A stretch of 64,000 nucleotides of DNA from Otis tarda (GCA_026413225.1 CM048591.1:74860052-74924051); one strand, 5' to 3'; positions 21,562-36,240 are shown, counted from the stretch's first letter. A program made the numbers and translations. Notes: generated from the sequence alone by a model not told the origin.

Positions 21562-22430
21562 CAAAACAAAAAAACCCAAAAAACAAATACCCCAAACAAA
21601 TGAAAGCGCAAGAAGGAAACTCACAACTTCTTTAACTGGATCTAAACCCTTTCTTTTTGGAATATTAAAAAGAAGAAAAGAAACTCAAATAATCTATGCT
21701 ATGTGCTTGGCACAAAAACTGAGAGTGCCAGCCAGCCCAGCAGGTCCCTTGATTGTAAATTATTTAATATACGGGACATAAATCAGAAAGCAATGTTACT
21801 TGAGACAAGATGAAAGAAATGCTGCATCTCAAAGTTAGAGCACATTCTGCATAGTTTGGGCTCAGTCCTCTCCCGCCAGATGAGAGAAGCTCCTGTAGAG
21901 GTAGCTTCAGTGGAAAACACCTGCACCCCACACGAGGTGAACAAGGGCATGTTTGCCTTTCAAACTCCTTGCTGCCTGTGTTTACACGAGGTGATCTGGT
22001 GTGGCTCTCACACAAGCAGCAGCACTGTTCCCTCCTCCTTAAGCCCCACACCACCCTGCAATATTTTGACATATAAGCTGTGTGTTTTTTATGGCAAACT
22101 GCTCTGATACTTTCCTTTGGAGATTTTTGGCTGAATTCACTCCAAACTACTAGCAAATAAAGTAATTCTGTGGGATGGGGAGAGCAGGATCAAAAGGAGT
22201 AATTCTGTATTTTCTTCTGTTTCCTTCTTGTGGTTCATCTTTTTGCCTGGGCTTCATGAAACAGGACAGTAACAGTAGTCAACAGGGAAAAGGAAGGTGA
22301 CACTGAAAGGACACATTTTCTAGATTTATTTTAGTCTGGTACCAAATTGTTTAGCAAGTTACCACTTCAGTTTTGCCCGATAAAAGCAAGTGGTGAGACC
22401 ATGCTTGCAGCTTTTGGGTGACAAACACGG

Positions 22431-22482
22431 CTAAGAGATAATATCCACCTTTAGATCTAAGAGATGATATTCATCTTTAGAT
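22431..22482. repeat. 26-bp tandem duplication (two copies)
   Basis: The unit 22431-22456 is repeated at 22457-22482 with three mismatches, followed by the first seven bases of a third copy (CTAAGAG). It is a small local duplication of unremarkable sequence. Confidence 0.9.
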
Positions 22483-23362
22483 CTAAGAGTGGCCATATGC
22501 TGATGGTTGTCTATAGTTTTTATTCATTACTGGGCCAATTGAGAGGGCCTGTTCCTGTCCTATGCGCCCCAGCTTTGTCCATGGATTTCAACAGAAAGGG
22601 CTATTACCTGCAATACAAGTGACGCTACTGTAAGATCTGCCGGAAGAGGTCCTTGACACCAGGTTCAGGAGCAGACCTGACCTGCTTTCTGCCTCAAGTG
22701 AATCTCTAGGGTCTCATCATCTCTGGATCTCAATAGCATTGTCCTCTGCTGTTCATACTGAGACACCGGGCTTATTGTACTGGGCAGTCTCTGGAGATGT
22801 CTTTGTAGTGAAGTGAAGGTATTGTCTTATAAGAGCCTTTGAAAGCTTCGAAGTGCTTCCTATCCTAATATCTGGGAGGAATTTAGTGTGCTTAGTGGAA
22901 ATCTTAATGCTGAGAAAAGAAATCAAGTAGATGTGGGAGACAGCAGGCGAGGAGCAGAAGTACAAAATCCTAGGCACAGTGAGGAAAAAGTATGGCATGA
23001 CAGAGGATTGGCAGGCAAGAAAGGGAGGATACCAGGTAGAGAAAGGGCAGGAATTAAGATAAACAGAGATTCGCTGGTGACACAGGAGTAGGAGTGGTCT
23101 TGAGCTGTTCTAATGTGCTTATTGCTAGGGACTAGAAAGGAACTCGGAGTCCTAGCATCCCTGTAGTGCCGAACAAGAGGGAGCTAAACACCCTGGTGTT
23201 GTGTAGCAGTTGGCTGGTGTGGATGGCACAGCATGCTACAGATACCCTCTGCGTTATATCAATGTGAGTCTATGCAATAGCTCTCCAGACCTTCACCCTG
23301 CTTGTGACACTGCTGGGAGCCTCTTTAGGAGCCCAGTGTATGACCATGAGATTAAACCCTAC

Positions 23363-23869
23363 ATTCTGCCCCTCTACTCTGCTCTGGTGAGACCCCACCT
23401 GGAGTACTGCGTCCAGTTCTGGAGTCCCCAACATAAGAAGGACATGGACCAGTTGGTGGGAGGGAGTCCAGAGGAGGGCCACAAAGATGATAAGAGGGCC
23501 GGAGCACCTTTCCTACGAAGACAGGCTGAGTTGGGGCTGTTCAGCCTGGAGAAAAGGAGGCTCCAGGGAGACCTTATAGTGGTCTTCCAGTACCTCAAGG
23601 CGGCCTGTAGGAAAGACGGAGAGAGACTGTTCAGTAAGGTCTGTTGTGACAGGACTAGAGGTAACGGTTTCAAAATAGAAGGTGGTAGATTTAGACTGGA
23701 TATTAGGAAAAAAATTTTTATACTGCAGGTGGTAGAACACTGGCCTAGGTTGCCCAGAGAGGTGGTGGATGCCCCATCCCTGGAAACATTCAAGGCCAGG
23801 CTGGATGAGGCTCTGAGCAACCTGATCTGGTTGGAGATGTCCCTGCTCCTTGCAGGGGGGTTGGACTAG
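23363..23869 (+). pseudogene. Decayed CR1 ORF2 C-terminus
   Basis: This is the remnant of the C-terminal part of CR1 ORF2, equivalent to residues 490-645 of the 12-kb frame. It begins [16 protein letters not shown] and ends LDEALSNLI. Compared with the 12-kb copy it has a 4-nt gain near 23456-23464 and a 4-nt loss near 23528, which cancel, so about 70 nt between them are read in a shifted frame. The family stop TAG is TGG here and the frame runs on to 23869. An upstream ATG at 23210 extends the frame into non-CR1 flanking DNA by chance. There is no RT domain and no function is expected. Confidence 0.85.
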
Positions 23870-23927
23870 ATGACCTTTAAAGGTCCCTTCCAAAGCAAAC
23901 CATTCTGTGATTCTATGTTCTATGATT
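23363..23927 (+). mobile_element. CR1 LINE, 3' fragment (same subfamily as the 12-kb copy)
   Basis: This matches the last 565 bp of the CR1 at 12 kb, from ATTCTGCCCCTCTACTCTG to a decayed tail ATTCTGTG-ATTCTATG-TTCTATG-ATT (23902-23927). The copy is severely 5'-truncated. Identity to the 12-kb copy is roughly 90% by eye. The shared GGTTGGACTAGATGACC and TTTxAAGGTCCC 3' UTR text places both in one subfamily. Confidence 0.93.
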
Positions 23928-26900
23928 TAATTCTTCCCAGAATAATTTAAGGCTGGTTGCAGGAAGTTAGGGCTGATTATCTGATCTTATTCTGGCATTT
24001 ACTTTGTCTCTGCAGCCTTCTGAGTCAGTTTAATATAGGCATTACGACAGAATTTCCTGGCTGTTTAAGAAGACAATGAATGATTTTTTCCCTGGTCACC
24101 TGAAATTCAGAGCCTGTCTTGACCCTCCCACAGCTTTGGATCACCTCAGTGCCAACCCCAGCCCTTTGGTGTTTGGCCTGAATGAAAGTCTCATTAATTA
24201 ATACGCAAGCTGTGAAACGGGATTGGTGCCAAGCGGCTTGAAATTCTGCCGCCTGTGAGGTGAAATGCTGTGTTGTGTAAGGCTGAACATGTCGATGCTG
24301 TTTGGCCCAGCGGTACAGAAAGAAGAGGTGGCTGCGTCCGATTGAAACTGTGCCTGGGATGTGAACTCTGTCCCATTTGAGCCTGAGAGGAGATTTAAGC
24401 CGTTATTGTGTCATTACCTGAAGTGCAATTCAGCCAGGAAACAAACCTGCACTTACAAAAAGCACTTTAGGATCTTTAATTATCACAGCAGGTCGGGACC
24501 TCAGTTTTAAATCTCATCAGGAAAGCGTTTGCCCTCTGACATCACACTGAGTCACTGGCTCGGTAGAGAGCTCGGAGGAAAGAGAAAGCTTGCGGTATGT
24601 CAAATGACAGGACCTCTTCTTACAGAGCTCCTAGTTTAGAGGGAGACTAGGACCATTTGTGATTAGATGTCTGCATTGCTTGAAAGCAAATTCACTCGTC
24701 AGGTAGGGTCGCTCGTAGCATTTGTAACGCTTTCAAAGTGTCCGGTAATTGCTTGTTGGTTCATCAAGATACCACAAATTGGACACTGTGCATGCTGTTC
24801 TGTATATCTTTCCTTTGCCAAGTATGGATTTATTTACAGTGCAGATTTATTCTAAAAATTTTATAAAGCTCTTTGCATTCCTTTGTGCATGGGGACTATT
24901 GCCTGTCCTTGCATACCAATACCTTGTACAATAAGTTTGCAATGAGTAAATTGAGAAGGAAGCGGGGTCACCTTTGAGCTTGCCACAATATCAGGAGTGA
25001 ACGCTGTGCAGAACTTACGTTGCAGGGTCTTTGCTGAGGTGGTGTGATCTTTTGCCAAGCAGGTCTAAGTGTGGCAAAGGCCCAAGTTTCCCAAGTTTCT
25101 TAGATCAGATTCAGCGTGAGACTTGATAAAGGAGTGGAGCACCCTCAAATTTAATGGACCTGATACGCAAAGAGAGCAAGGTCCAGGTGTCAGCCTGGAC
25201 AAATAGAGAACTTCTGCTCGCAGTCATTCTTGTGGTCTAAATTACACATGGACTCCACACAACCGCGTACACTAACCAGGAATTGTGTCAGCTGCAGACA
25301 AAGCAATTAGGCTAATTTCCTCACTGCGTATGGCATGTCAGCAGCTGGCAAACTGTTTGCAGGAGGGCTCCTGAAAGTGCTAACATTAGCCAAATTATTG
25401 TCATGGATAATCAGAGATCAGTTTCCTCACATTGCCAGTGAAATGTGCGGTTCAGTTAGGCTTCAAGAGGGGAAATATCATTGCAGCAAGAAACCTTTTT
25501 CTTCTTACAAGGATACTGTGATAAAATAGTTTTCCTCTCATTGGTGAAGGACTTCCTTATCAATGTTAAATCTGGAAATAATAGCTATAATTTATTTCAC
25601 TATTAGCAGTTGGCTAATCCCCTCTTTCTTCCTCAAAACACGGTTTTCTCACCTAAACTGTATGGCTAATGTCTCAAATTAAAAACGCTGCCCTGTTGCT
25701 CTACCAGCCAAAAAGTTAATGACTTTTTAAAGTCTGATGCCAAAGGACTACAGGCAACAATATTCCTTTCCCTCTCTTCTATTAGAGATTTTCTGTCCAC
25801 AGGGATCAGTTCCCATATGACAAACGGGGCTTGGCTCACCCCGATCAAAGCAAAGCGGAGAGAAAGGGAAAGGACCGTGGTGAGAAACATGGGTATGAGG
25901 CACAGCTGCTCTGTATGTGTGGCATGAGTTGTGCTGTTATGTTTGAAACTGATTGCTGTGAAAAGAGGAAGTTTCTGGTTTTAGTAGCATACACAATTCT
26001 TGATCAATTAATTCCGAATGTGCTTGGGGTGAGCGGACACCTTAACCGTTAGTATCTGAGGTGCAAACGATAGACTCTGGGGAAAAAGCAGTTGGAGTCT
26101 TTCGCAAGCTTTGTAAGAGACATCAGAAGCGTTCAAAGAGCCTGCTGGAAGCAAATGGCTGTATTTTTTTTTCAATGTTGGACATAGTCTTCCAGGGGCT
26201 TCTGGAGGTATCTGCAGCTGCCAGGAGAGTGGTGGTGGGCAGGGGCAGGGGCTGGTGGGAGGGCAGTGAGCAGCGACGGGGCACAGGAGCAAGGAGCAGA
26301 GAGAGGCCTTCACCCTACTTCAGGAATCCATCCAGAAATGCTTTTTGGTTTTTTTCTTCATTTCAAGCCTTTCTCGTTAGGCTTTCAAATGTAATGTCTA
26401 GTGCTATGACCATGACTCAGTCCAAGAAGCAAGAAGTTCTCAGCTGATGCTGGGTCTTTATTGGTAATGAAAATCACAAACCTGGGCACCCAAGATGTGG
26501 AATAAGCAGGCTGACCTCCTTGGTGGCTGTTTTATGGCATAACATTTCACACTTTTCAGGTGATGACTTGCCAGGTGCATTGCCACCTCCCATCCAGCCT
26601 TGTTTGACGTTCACGTATCGGGGCTGTTGTTAGGCTGTGGGGCGATGTACGAAGAGGCCTCCTGTGAGCCCTGGACTGGGAAGTCACATGGTGCGGAGAG
26701 CACCCGTAGGAGAAGGCTGCATAAATTACTGCTTTAAAGCCAGGCAGGGAGATATCATAAAACACAAGCTCAGAAAACTTAAGGTTTAAGGTTGTGCCTG
26801 CGAGGGCAAGATAACGTTGATAGAATAGGATTTTCACATTGTTTCAGAGGACTTATCCTGGAATTTACACACTGGGCCAAGCTCATCTCTGTTGTAGTGC

Positions 26901-29900
26901 CATTGATCTCGGTGCTGCTGTTGTACGATAATGGTTACTTGGGCTCCTTGAAATGGATTTGGGGAGGAAAATAAAAATGCCACCAGGTCCAGCAAGTATA
27001 CCTTCAGCTGCAACGCTGTATTCGAAAAGGTCTGTTTGTCATCCTAGCCCTTAGTTTTCTCATGACTCTTTTGATCTTCAAAGGACGTTACAGGTATTGA
27101 TTAATCTCGGAGCAGATCCATAAGGTAGATGCAGTGAGTAAGTATCACCTCTGCTTCAGAGGCTGCAAAATTGAAACAAAGGAGTTTTGGCCGCGTAAGA
27201 AGCTGAATTGGTCACTGCGAGAGCCTGGCTATCCACCCTGGCCTCAGACCTCTCGATCATACCTCTGTCAAATAAATAAAGTGTTGTCTTACATTCTGCT
27301 CCTCACTCCCCTAGCAAGTATTTCTTTTGAATTAATGGCCAATCCTGTAGGACGCTGAGCTCGATATCAATCTGTTTTTAACAGAAAAAACCCTAGCTGC
27401 AGTTAGCCCGGAGTAACTGGCTAAAGTTATCTGGACCAGATCGCATCATTCCATCTCTATTTACAAGGAGAAGGGGTGTGGGAGAGCACATACACAATCA
27501 GACAGAAACTGACGGGGGTTATTTGGATTACTGTTTAAAATTATCATCTGCCAGCACTTTCTTTACTGGATATAAAATAAAACTGGCTGTACGAAGGTGT
27601 GAAATATGCACAGAATCATTTATCTCTACTGAACTGTGCACACAGCTATGTTGTCATAGATAATGAGAAACACGCTGAAGTTCATCTGGGATCTGGTAAA
27701 GAACCAGAGGAAAATTTGCAGGCAGCAGGCTTTTGCTGAGAGGCAGTTTTGCAATGACCTAAACTGAGTCAAATTATTTTATGTGGATGGAGTTCATGGG
27801 AAGGAAAAAAAAAAGAGTAGAAAAGTCAGTGTTCAGACTCACCATTTCGGAAGAGTTGCTGGCTTTGAAACACAGCTGGACTTTATTTAAAAGAGGAAAA
27901 ATCAGTGAAAATGCATCATCTATGGCAATTTGTTTGTTTCTCAGAAAACTACTACCTAGCTGCTATCCTTCCTGGTAAAAATCGAGAGACAGATGTGAGG
28001 TCACATCACTTTGAAAGTTTTGGTGTTACAGAATGAACAACCTGAGGATGTCAAGGGCTATCTTCCAAGCAGAACTTTCAGCTGGTAACACACTTGTAAG
28101 TTTTGCCAAACAAAGAAAGCTACTGCTCCTGTCCCAGGAGGCAGGATATGTGACATAGGTAGGTGATAAAAATTATGTTCCTTAAGCTGAGGCAATCTAC
28201 AAGTGTTTATAATTTCATTTATAATTTCAGAAGTAGTAGAAATCCAAGTATAAGCTACAAGTAATCCTGCAAGTGTCTTCAGGTTTTGTAACCCACAGTA
28301 GCCTGTGAGATTTTGGCCATATTTACAGAAACAGAATAAATTTGTTGATGGGATATTGTGTAGCTAAATGTATTTAAAAGTTGGCAGTGCAATACATTCA
28401 TTCATCCAGCTATGGTGATGAGATCTGTGGATTTAATAATCACATTCCCAGTAATCATAATTATAAAAGTTAAGCTCAGACATAATCATGTGAGGCAGAA
28501 ATAATTCCCTGTTGTTAACTGAATTTCAACTGGCTCTGTATCATTAAAGTTGAAAAATATTAATTAAATGCCTTTCCCTAACATTCATTTCTCTGAACAC
28601 TTTTTCTTTTTTCTCCCTCCATTTCTTCTCTTTTAGGGAAGTACTGAATGAAATGTATTAATAAATGCAGAAATAGGAGTTTTATTAAGGGTATTAGGGA
28701 TGAAGAGTATAGTTAAATGCATACCAGAGCAATGCCAATGACAAAGTATAATCTCAATATAAGGAGATCCATTTATTTTGGAATGAATTTTGGTGGGGGG
28801 GTAGGAGGGGGGCCAGGAGGAAAGACTATTGCTTCAGTGAAAAACTTCTTAATAATGTTAAAGGGGCCATGAATTAAAATGACCTTTCAGATCATGAAAG
28901 GGAAGGAATTACTCAGAGAACAGCTTTAAAAAGGTGATAAGGATATTTTGGTAAAACTGAGTTAAAGATAGCTTTTCTTTTAGTGCCCATCCTCCTGTTT
29001 CACAACACAGAGTAAGAGATATGTGGATCTTTAAAAACGGTGATGGACATTTGAATCAGAACACATGCATCAGCTTTCTTCCAAGGGTCTAGTGAGTTAA
29101 AGGGGCTGCTTTACTATGAAGTAAATATCATCTCTCGATTTTTGCAGAGCTGATGATTGATCCATTCAGGGTCTCACAAAAGCTAGCACTGGAGTCAACT
29201 CTCTGCAACCATTTGGAGGCAATTCAGGAAGTGTAAACATGCAGCATTTTCAAAGAACCTTTCAGCATGATTGAGCAACCTCTGCTATTCCACCCCTCTT
29301 CAGGGCAGTGCCACTCACACGCTTCACTTGATATTGCACGAATTACTAATCCAGAAATCTCAGTGGTGAGAGGCGTTTGTGAGCACCAGAGGGGCAGAGA
29401 GGTAAGGGTGGGTGAAGAAGCCCTGCATCTCTTCATCCTCTGAGGGACCTCTTGCCTTCTGAATGTGCCCCCTCTGCACAATGTTTTTCACTTTTTGTTC
29501 TCTCATATCCATCTTCCTAACCAAATCTGCTTCCACGTTTTGTTTTTTTTTTTCATTTTCTCCGAGTAGAGCCTGCACTTATGAGCCCAAAATGCCAAGA
29601 TTAAGAAAGATGCTGGGACTCTTATAAAAAAACCCTAACCCAAAGTCCCCAGCCATCACAACCAACTGAAACCACATGTCAGTCCAGAAACCTCTCTCTT
29701 TCTCAGACGTGCATCTTGTTCTTCCTGCTGGGACTCATTTCAGAATCTAACACAAATTCAAAGAAAAGGAGAAGTGGGAAAAATACCCTTTTCCCTCTTT
29801 CATCTCAGGAACACACTGTAACAATTTTAATCCAAACTACCCCAGTTTTGAAAGCATCTTTCTCTCCATGTTCCCTCTCCAACACTTGATCTTTGGTTCA

Positions 29901-32900
29901 GATGGAAATTGACTCTGTGCTCAGTGCTTGGTTGCTAAGTGACCCATGCAAAATCTCTGCACTGATTTTCCTTCTCTTGTACATTTGTCCGTGAACAAGA
30001 GAACTAGGCAGTCAGAAGATGGATTTCATTCATATGCAAGATTTTTATAGAAGCATAAGAAATTTTGCCAAAACTCTGACTAGTGGACAGAGAATTCAGA
30101 AGTGTGGGAGCCTAGCTGCAAAATAGGGCTCATATGTGACCAAAATACTGACTCAGCAAGCTTTTTGTTGTCCTCATCTACAGTGTTCTAACTGAGTCTC
30201 AGTGGAAAGACAAGATCATAAACCAGAGGACAGTCAAAGCCCTACCATCTCTTTCTAGAGGGACAGCTGATGGATAAATGGCTGCTGCATTCGCATATGC
30301 ATCGCCTGATTTTTAAAAAAGCCTTGCACTAGGGATAGCTACTGAAGAGAGGAGATAATTCTGTTTAACTAATGACTTAATGAATTGGTTTAAGGCAAAA
30401 AGAGCAAGTGATGAAACCAACCAGTAGAATATAACCTGGTATTTTTCTTCAGAGAGGCTTTGACCTGTCACTTTTTTTTCTTGTTTAAGAACTTAATCTG
30501 AGGGGAAACCCTAGCTGGTGCACTGTAGATGACGATTAGATTTGTATTGTTGTAAATTGGGCAGAAGCCCTGTGGCCTGAGGCTTCCTATCGATCCTGGT
30601 GGGAGCTAGCACCAAACTCTCGTGCAGTCTGAGATGTCTCATTACATGAGACTCAAGAGCGAAAGGGAGGGACTGCAATTTTATGGCAGGTGGCAATCCC
30701 ACACCTACAGACTAGTGGGGCTCTGCCTCTGACTTCGGGCCTGACTTTGCCCCTCAGTTCACCCAAGTCACAAAGTAGGAGCAGCTGCAAAGTCTGGTGG
30801 TCCAGAGGGCTACTCTGTGGTCAGGATATGAGGAACAGGACTGTCACCTGAGTTAAGCTGCTACGTAGATTTATCATTACTATTTCCCCCCCTATTTTAT
30901 TAAAAAGGGCGATGAAGCAAAACACCAACAAAATGCATTGTATTACCGGAACATTGTCACAGCATTGCTTTATAATGGGAATCGACATCTGAGCCAAAGC
31001 ACTATGCTTTTCTTCAATAATGCATTGCCATGCTTCTCCCTGCAGAGAAGCTGCATCTTCATGATCCCATGACAAAGGAGATAGCCTGGCACAAAAACAA
31101 CGTCATCCTCGCTCTGAATCACACAGACCCTTTTAAGCAACAGGAAAAAAAAAAGCTGGATTACTTTGTTTTTCTTCTTTTTAGATGTAGGGCACAGCTG
31201 TGCAGATTGTTGGCAACAACTGCCTGCTCTGATGTGGCCTCCTACACAGCAAGAAAACTAAACATTGTCACTTCTCTCCTTTATTTTGAGCATTGGCTTG
31301 TGCATTGGGAGCACGAATGTACATCTGCCTCATCGTGAAGCACTCACTAGATCATGATGCTGGTCTGATGTTGGAAGGGCTTGGACTAGTGATTTATGGT
31401 TGATGTCTTTCACCACTGAATCCCTGGGTGCTGCACACTTTTAAATCAACTCATATGGCTCACAGTGTCCCAGAAATGAGCATGCGCTCTGTGGAGGGGG
31501 GAAACTTTTTAGTTTTAAAGTTTTATTGCCACTATGGCTTTGATGATGCTGTCTGGCAGAGCCTGAGGGCCCCAACTGCGTGATGGTGACTGTAGATTAT
31601 GATAAGCCAGGCGATGTCTAACAGCATTTGTAGAGCAGGTGTCTTAGTGCTGATGTCTGTCTGAGGATGGAGGGAGGGTGGAGAACGAAGCAGTGCTTTG
31701 GGGTGGAAGGCCCAGAATCTATTCACTTCCCAGAAGAAACCTACAGGTGAATTTGACAGTCAACAGTCTAAAAAGAAGATGCTTTCATGTCAAAGAGCTG
31801 TTCCGAGGAAGTAAAGAAAGAGTTGGTTTTTTTTTTGTTTTTTTTTTTTTTTTCCCCTGTACTTTACACCTGCAAATTCTCCAGAGGTGTTTCAGGTTAC
31901 ACAAGATCCAATGAAAGTGCAGCCCTGATCCTTATTAGAAACAGCAGGGGTCACAGAGTGACAAGAGCCCTATTCTCAAAGAGGGAAATCTTTTTTTCAT
32001 GCTTCTCCCATTAATAGTTCGACAAAATGTCTAGACAAATGTGAAGATAGAATTTCTAATATAACCCTAGCTGTGTTTTCTTGTGTATCAGTTCTGGTTT
32101 TCATTTAAATTGAAATAATATTTTTAATTTGGATATCTGACACTTTGTAAGCATCAACAAATCTTATTTATAACTTGCATATTATATATTTTTCAATAGG
32201 CTTTTACTTATCTGACCCACTTTTTAGCATTACTCCGCTGTACCAGCTAGGTCCAACAAAGAGCACAATAACAACATAGAAATACTGTGAGGTGAATATA
32301 GATGCTGGGTTAACTTGGGCCTGAGCACAAAGCCTACAGGAGATTCTGCACAAATTACAGTTTTAAGTTCACTTCTCCACATTTGAGAAATTTGAGCAAG
32401 CTTTGCAATTCTCTTGCATTCATCCAAACTTTATCTGAGCTGTATCTTATAACCTGAAAGTAAAAGGAAAAAAGAAATTATCTGAACCACTGGAAAATTA
32501 GACTGGATGCACATCTGCACTGTAAGAACCAATCCCCCGCAGTATTAATGACCTATTTTCCAAAGAAATCAGTGGAAGTTAAGTACCTACATACCACTGA
32601 GGTTCTGGGTATTAGATTTTGTCATGCAATGTCTTGTTGTGGTGTTTACGTAGGTGTGGAACATCAAAGAAATATTGTTGATATTGTACTGATTTTCATG
32701 TACCATCAACAAGAACAAAAGAAAAAATTATTCTTGAGCTATCTATTTACAGATCTTCCAAGCCAAGGGTTGGAAAACAGTGGCAAAAGTATGTATGTCT
32801 AATACAAAACAAGTTTAGCTCCTGGCAAAGTGCATGAGAGATTTCAACTTTTGGATGATATTTCAAACAAAGACATAAATAAATAAAGATGATAAAAACC

Positions 32901-34501
32901 CACAGCATCTGCTGATTCCCTCCTCTCTCCCTCGTTTCAGATTCAGGCTATTTAACAAAGTGCTTGTTATAATTAAATGAATATTACATATATATATATA
33001 AATCACTGTTGTGTTCTCTCTCAGGCTTGTTTGCATAATTTTCTCTGCAGGCAGAACGTGTGCCAGTCACAGGAGGCAGCTGAAAGACGGCTGGGTTGTG
33101 TATTTGTCTAGCTGAAGGACAGATGTGTGATGGCAGGCACCTCCCTGACAGGTGCTGTTGGTTGTGAGTTGAGAGCACCCCACAACGCACCAGGGACTGG
33201 GCGGTGAAGGGGCCTGGGGCAGCCGTAACACCTCTCTCTCCTATCAGCAGGAAAAGAGCCTGCAAATGGGAACAGATTTTGCATCCCCCTTACAGCTCCT
33301 CTTCGTTCAGCAGGCTGCAGAGGTACTTTTTACCAGAAAAGTACAATGACCCCACCAGTGACCAGGGGAAGAAGAGTTACTGGATGAAAAGCTGCCTAAA
33401 ACAACCTCCTTTGCATGGGGAATATCAGCCTGGAAAGGCCCAACAAAAGCTCTCACTGCTCTTGGGTGTTTACTTGTCAGGAGGCTGTGGAGGATGTCGA
33501 GCAATCACCACTGTGCATACATGCAATGTAAATGTGGAGCATTCAGAGCACTGACTGTGATGCCAGATGTTCACAGCTCTTCTCTTTACTTTTCAGTAAG
33601 GGTTTCCCATGCTGTACAACTGTTCATGGGCTTTGCTCACTTGGTGTTCAGGAGTCCCTACTGTGCCTAACTTCTGCTAAGGCGTCGGGACAACAGAAGT
33701 GTCTTGAGGCCAGCAAATACATCCTCAGTGCTCATACTGAGAGAAGAAAAGTCAAGAAATAAAAGGAAAATGATATAACACTGTCCAAATCAAAAAACTT
33801 TCGATCACTGAAGAACCTGAGATTCTGTGGTATTAAAAAGACTTATTTTAAAAAATAGTAAAATAGACCTATAGAAAATTGGTGGCAATAACTGTAAGTG
33901 ATAGGAATGGGGAGCTTAATGCTTTACTTCCCCCTTGTCTGGGGTGGGGGATGTACATGTATAACTGGGTGCTGCTTTGGCATAATTTCTGTACCCAGGG
34001 GACGCGGGTGGGGGTACCCTTCCACCCACCACATTGATGCTGCTGGATTGTGGACCTCTTTCTTCTCTTCAGACCTTGAGAAATCCTAAAAAAGGCATGG
34101 ACTGGGGAGGTTGATGTTATTTCTGTAGGAGAGACCCCATGGCAAACAAGCAGCTTTACTACTGGGTTTTGCTGAGTGTCACATTTGTGTCAGCTTCAAA
34201 AGCAGTTTCTGCTGGAATGGACTGTCCAGCTGGTGGGAAAGACAGTGGGAGGGTGTGAGTGATTTATGCTGCATTTGGAATTAGTCCTTTAGCTTAACAA
34301 ATTTTCCAGTGTTAATTAAGCCTGTGAATCTGTTGGTGTGACAGGAAGCAACAGCCATTTCCACTTCATGCAGGGGTGAGCATTGTGTGGAAGTAAAGGT
34401 GTCCAGTCATGAAACTACTGAAGCAAGTGATTTAGTTTTCAAGTGTACCATTGCTTTGATCAAGTGAAAGCCAGGCTGCTCTGCCACAGTTTTCTGTGCC
34501 C

Positions 34502-34620
34502 ATTGTGTTATTTATTTACTTTATTTATTTTATATACACATAGCCCCCCCCCCCCATTCATTTATATATATATATATATATAATTATGATTTTACATACA
34601 CACACATATATACACACACT
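34502..34620. repeat. Compound simple repeat: TTTA, C12, (TA)n, (CA)n
   Basis: TTTA-type units are followed by a 12-base C run (34544-34555), a (TA)10 tract (34563-34582) and short ACACAC tracts to 34620. This kind of compound low-complexity stretch is length-variable and prone to sequencing error. Confidence 0.9.
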
Positions 34621-36240
34621 TCCTGACAGCTTTGAAAACTCAGCCTGGGATACGGAAGTCAAGCCTGGTACCATGTGGCTTGCATTACGTGTTGTGTCTT
34701 CCCACATGACACCATACCAGGGATGGGCAGATTACACATACAAGGCCATGCCAAAGCTAAGAGTAAGAAGCTGATCCTTACTTAGCAATTCTCTAGCTTC
34801 CACAAATTATATTTATTTAGTAGCTAGAGTATATTTTATCAACATTTTTTTATTTAATTTTAAACAGGTTAGTACAATCTTATAGCAATGTTTTTGTACA
34901 AGAATATTTAGTTGTTTCTATATCTTGGGTATTTAATAGAGTAAATAAACTCTTTTCTTAGTAAATAAATGCATATCTGGGCAATCCAGAGCAGTTTTAG
35001 GCTGTCAGAGGTAACTTAAGTGGAATAAAAAAACTATGATATAATGCAGTTGGCAGCACTACAAAAATGCACAGAAGTAAAATCACTAGCTTTTACAAAA
35101 ACTCTGGGTGTCATGATCACTTATGCCACTGTAAGACAGGATTAACTCTGTTGCAGCCAGACAAATCTCATCAAGATAAAATGTGTTGGGCCAGTAACTT
35201 TTACACAAACAAATAACAGAACTTGTTTTGCTGTGACATTGTTATTGCATACCTAGCTTCATCTCAGCTCAGAGTGCTCATTTTGATAAAGGCAAGAACT
35301 GATATTCTTCATGGTTCGTAAAGAAATAGCCTTACTGGGTGTGTACGTAACTATGAGAGAGATGTTACTGCACTTACATATTCTACTCCTACAATACTGC
35401 TATTCCCGATCAAGAATAGTATTTATTACATCTGCACCTGCAAGAGGTCTCAACTCTCTGCTGTGCTATAATGAATGAAGCAGATTCATTCATCCAGATT
35501 TGGAGCCAGAATTTTTCTCTTTCGAAAAAGGTGAAAACTATGTCCATGTGTTCCTGTAGCACCTTATATCCTGCTTGCTGCACAGCAGAGAAGCAGACAC
35601 AGAAAGGTAGCTGGGAGTATTAAGCATATCTGGAAAAATTATCTATTTTCCTTCTCCCTTTCCTCTCCTCACCCTCTATCCACTCTAATGAAGCGTATAT
35701 TTTCTGCCTGCAGTGAGTACTGTCAGTCAGAGAACTGCGGGAAAATTGGTAATTGCCTGGTTAAATTGTCTGAAGCCAGAGTCATGGTGCAGTGCTGTCC
35801 CAGAGATTGTCTGGAGGCATTAAGTAAAGGGGAAGTATAAGAATAACATGCTTTCTTCTGCTTACAAGATTTAAAGTAGCTCAAGACTCTAGCTTTCAGG
35901 AGCAGAAGTCAAACAAGCCAGGCTTAGTGTAAAAAGCTTGTTATTTAGGGTAAAGGGATTTAGTTATAACGTTAGAGAAGTTTTAATAGTTTTGCTCTCT
36001 GATCCCTTAATCTTTTCCCAAAGGATATTGGAATGAACTACGTTTTAGAAGGACCTCTTGCAGGATGCCAGAAACCTCAGCAAAGAGAGATTTCCTTTCA
36101 AAGATGCAGGATCCCAATTTAGCAAAACAACAAATATGTTTACAGTAATGGATGTTGCATCAAACATTAATGTCAGATTTAGAGTTCAGTTTTGATTCTT
36201 CTATTATTCATCTTGAACAATAGCTGGCTGCTCTGTGGCT

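Larger units (their letters stand above)
18892..23362. other. Unique sequence, no gene identified
   Basis: The longest open frames are 132 codons (20749-21147, plus) and 130 codons (21764-22156, minus), without recognisable motifs. The stretch holds the TAATTA/ATGCAT cluster at 21.4 kb and the short tandem duplication at 22.4 kb, both listed separately. Confidence 0.55.

Noticed and set aside
28795-28812. G7 and G6 runs as a G-quadruplex
   Set aside because: Only two separate runs are present; a quadruplex would need each run to be split, which is less convincing than the LTR motif.
29625-29645. CCCTAACCC resembling telomeric repeat
   Set aside because: Only about one and a half units, so chance is sufficient.
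31366-31400. GTTGGAAGGGCTTGGACTAG resembling CR1 3' UTR text
   Set aside because: The motifs are in the wrong order for either CR1 strand and the match does not extend into the flanks.
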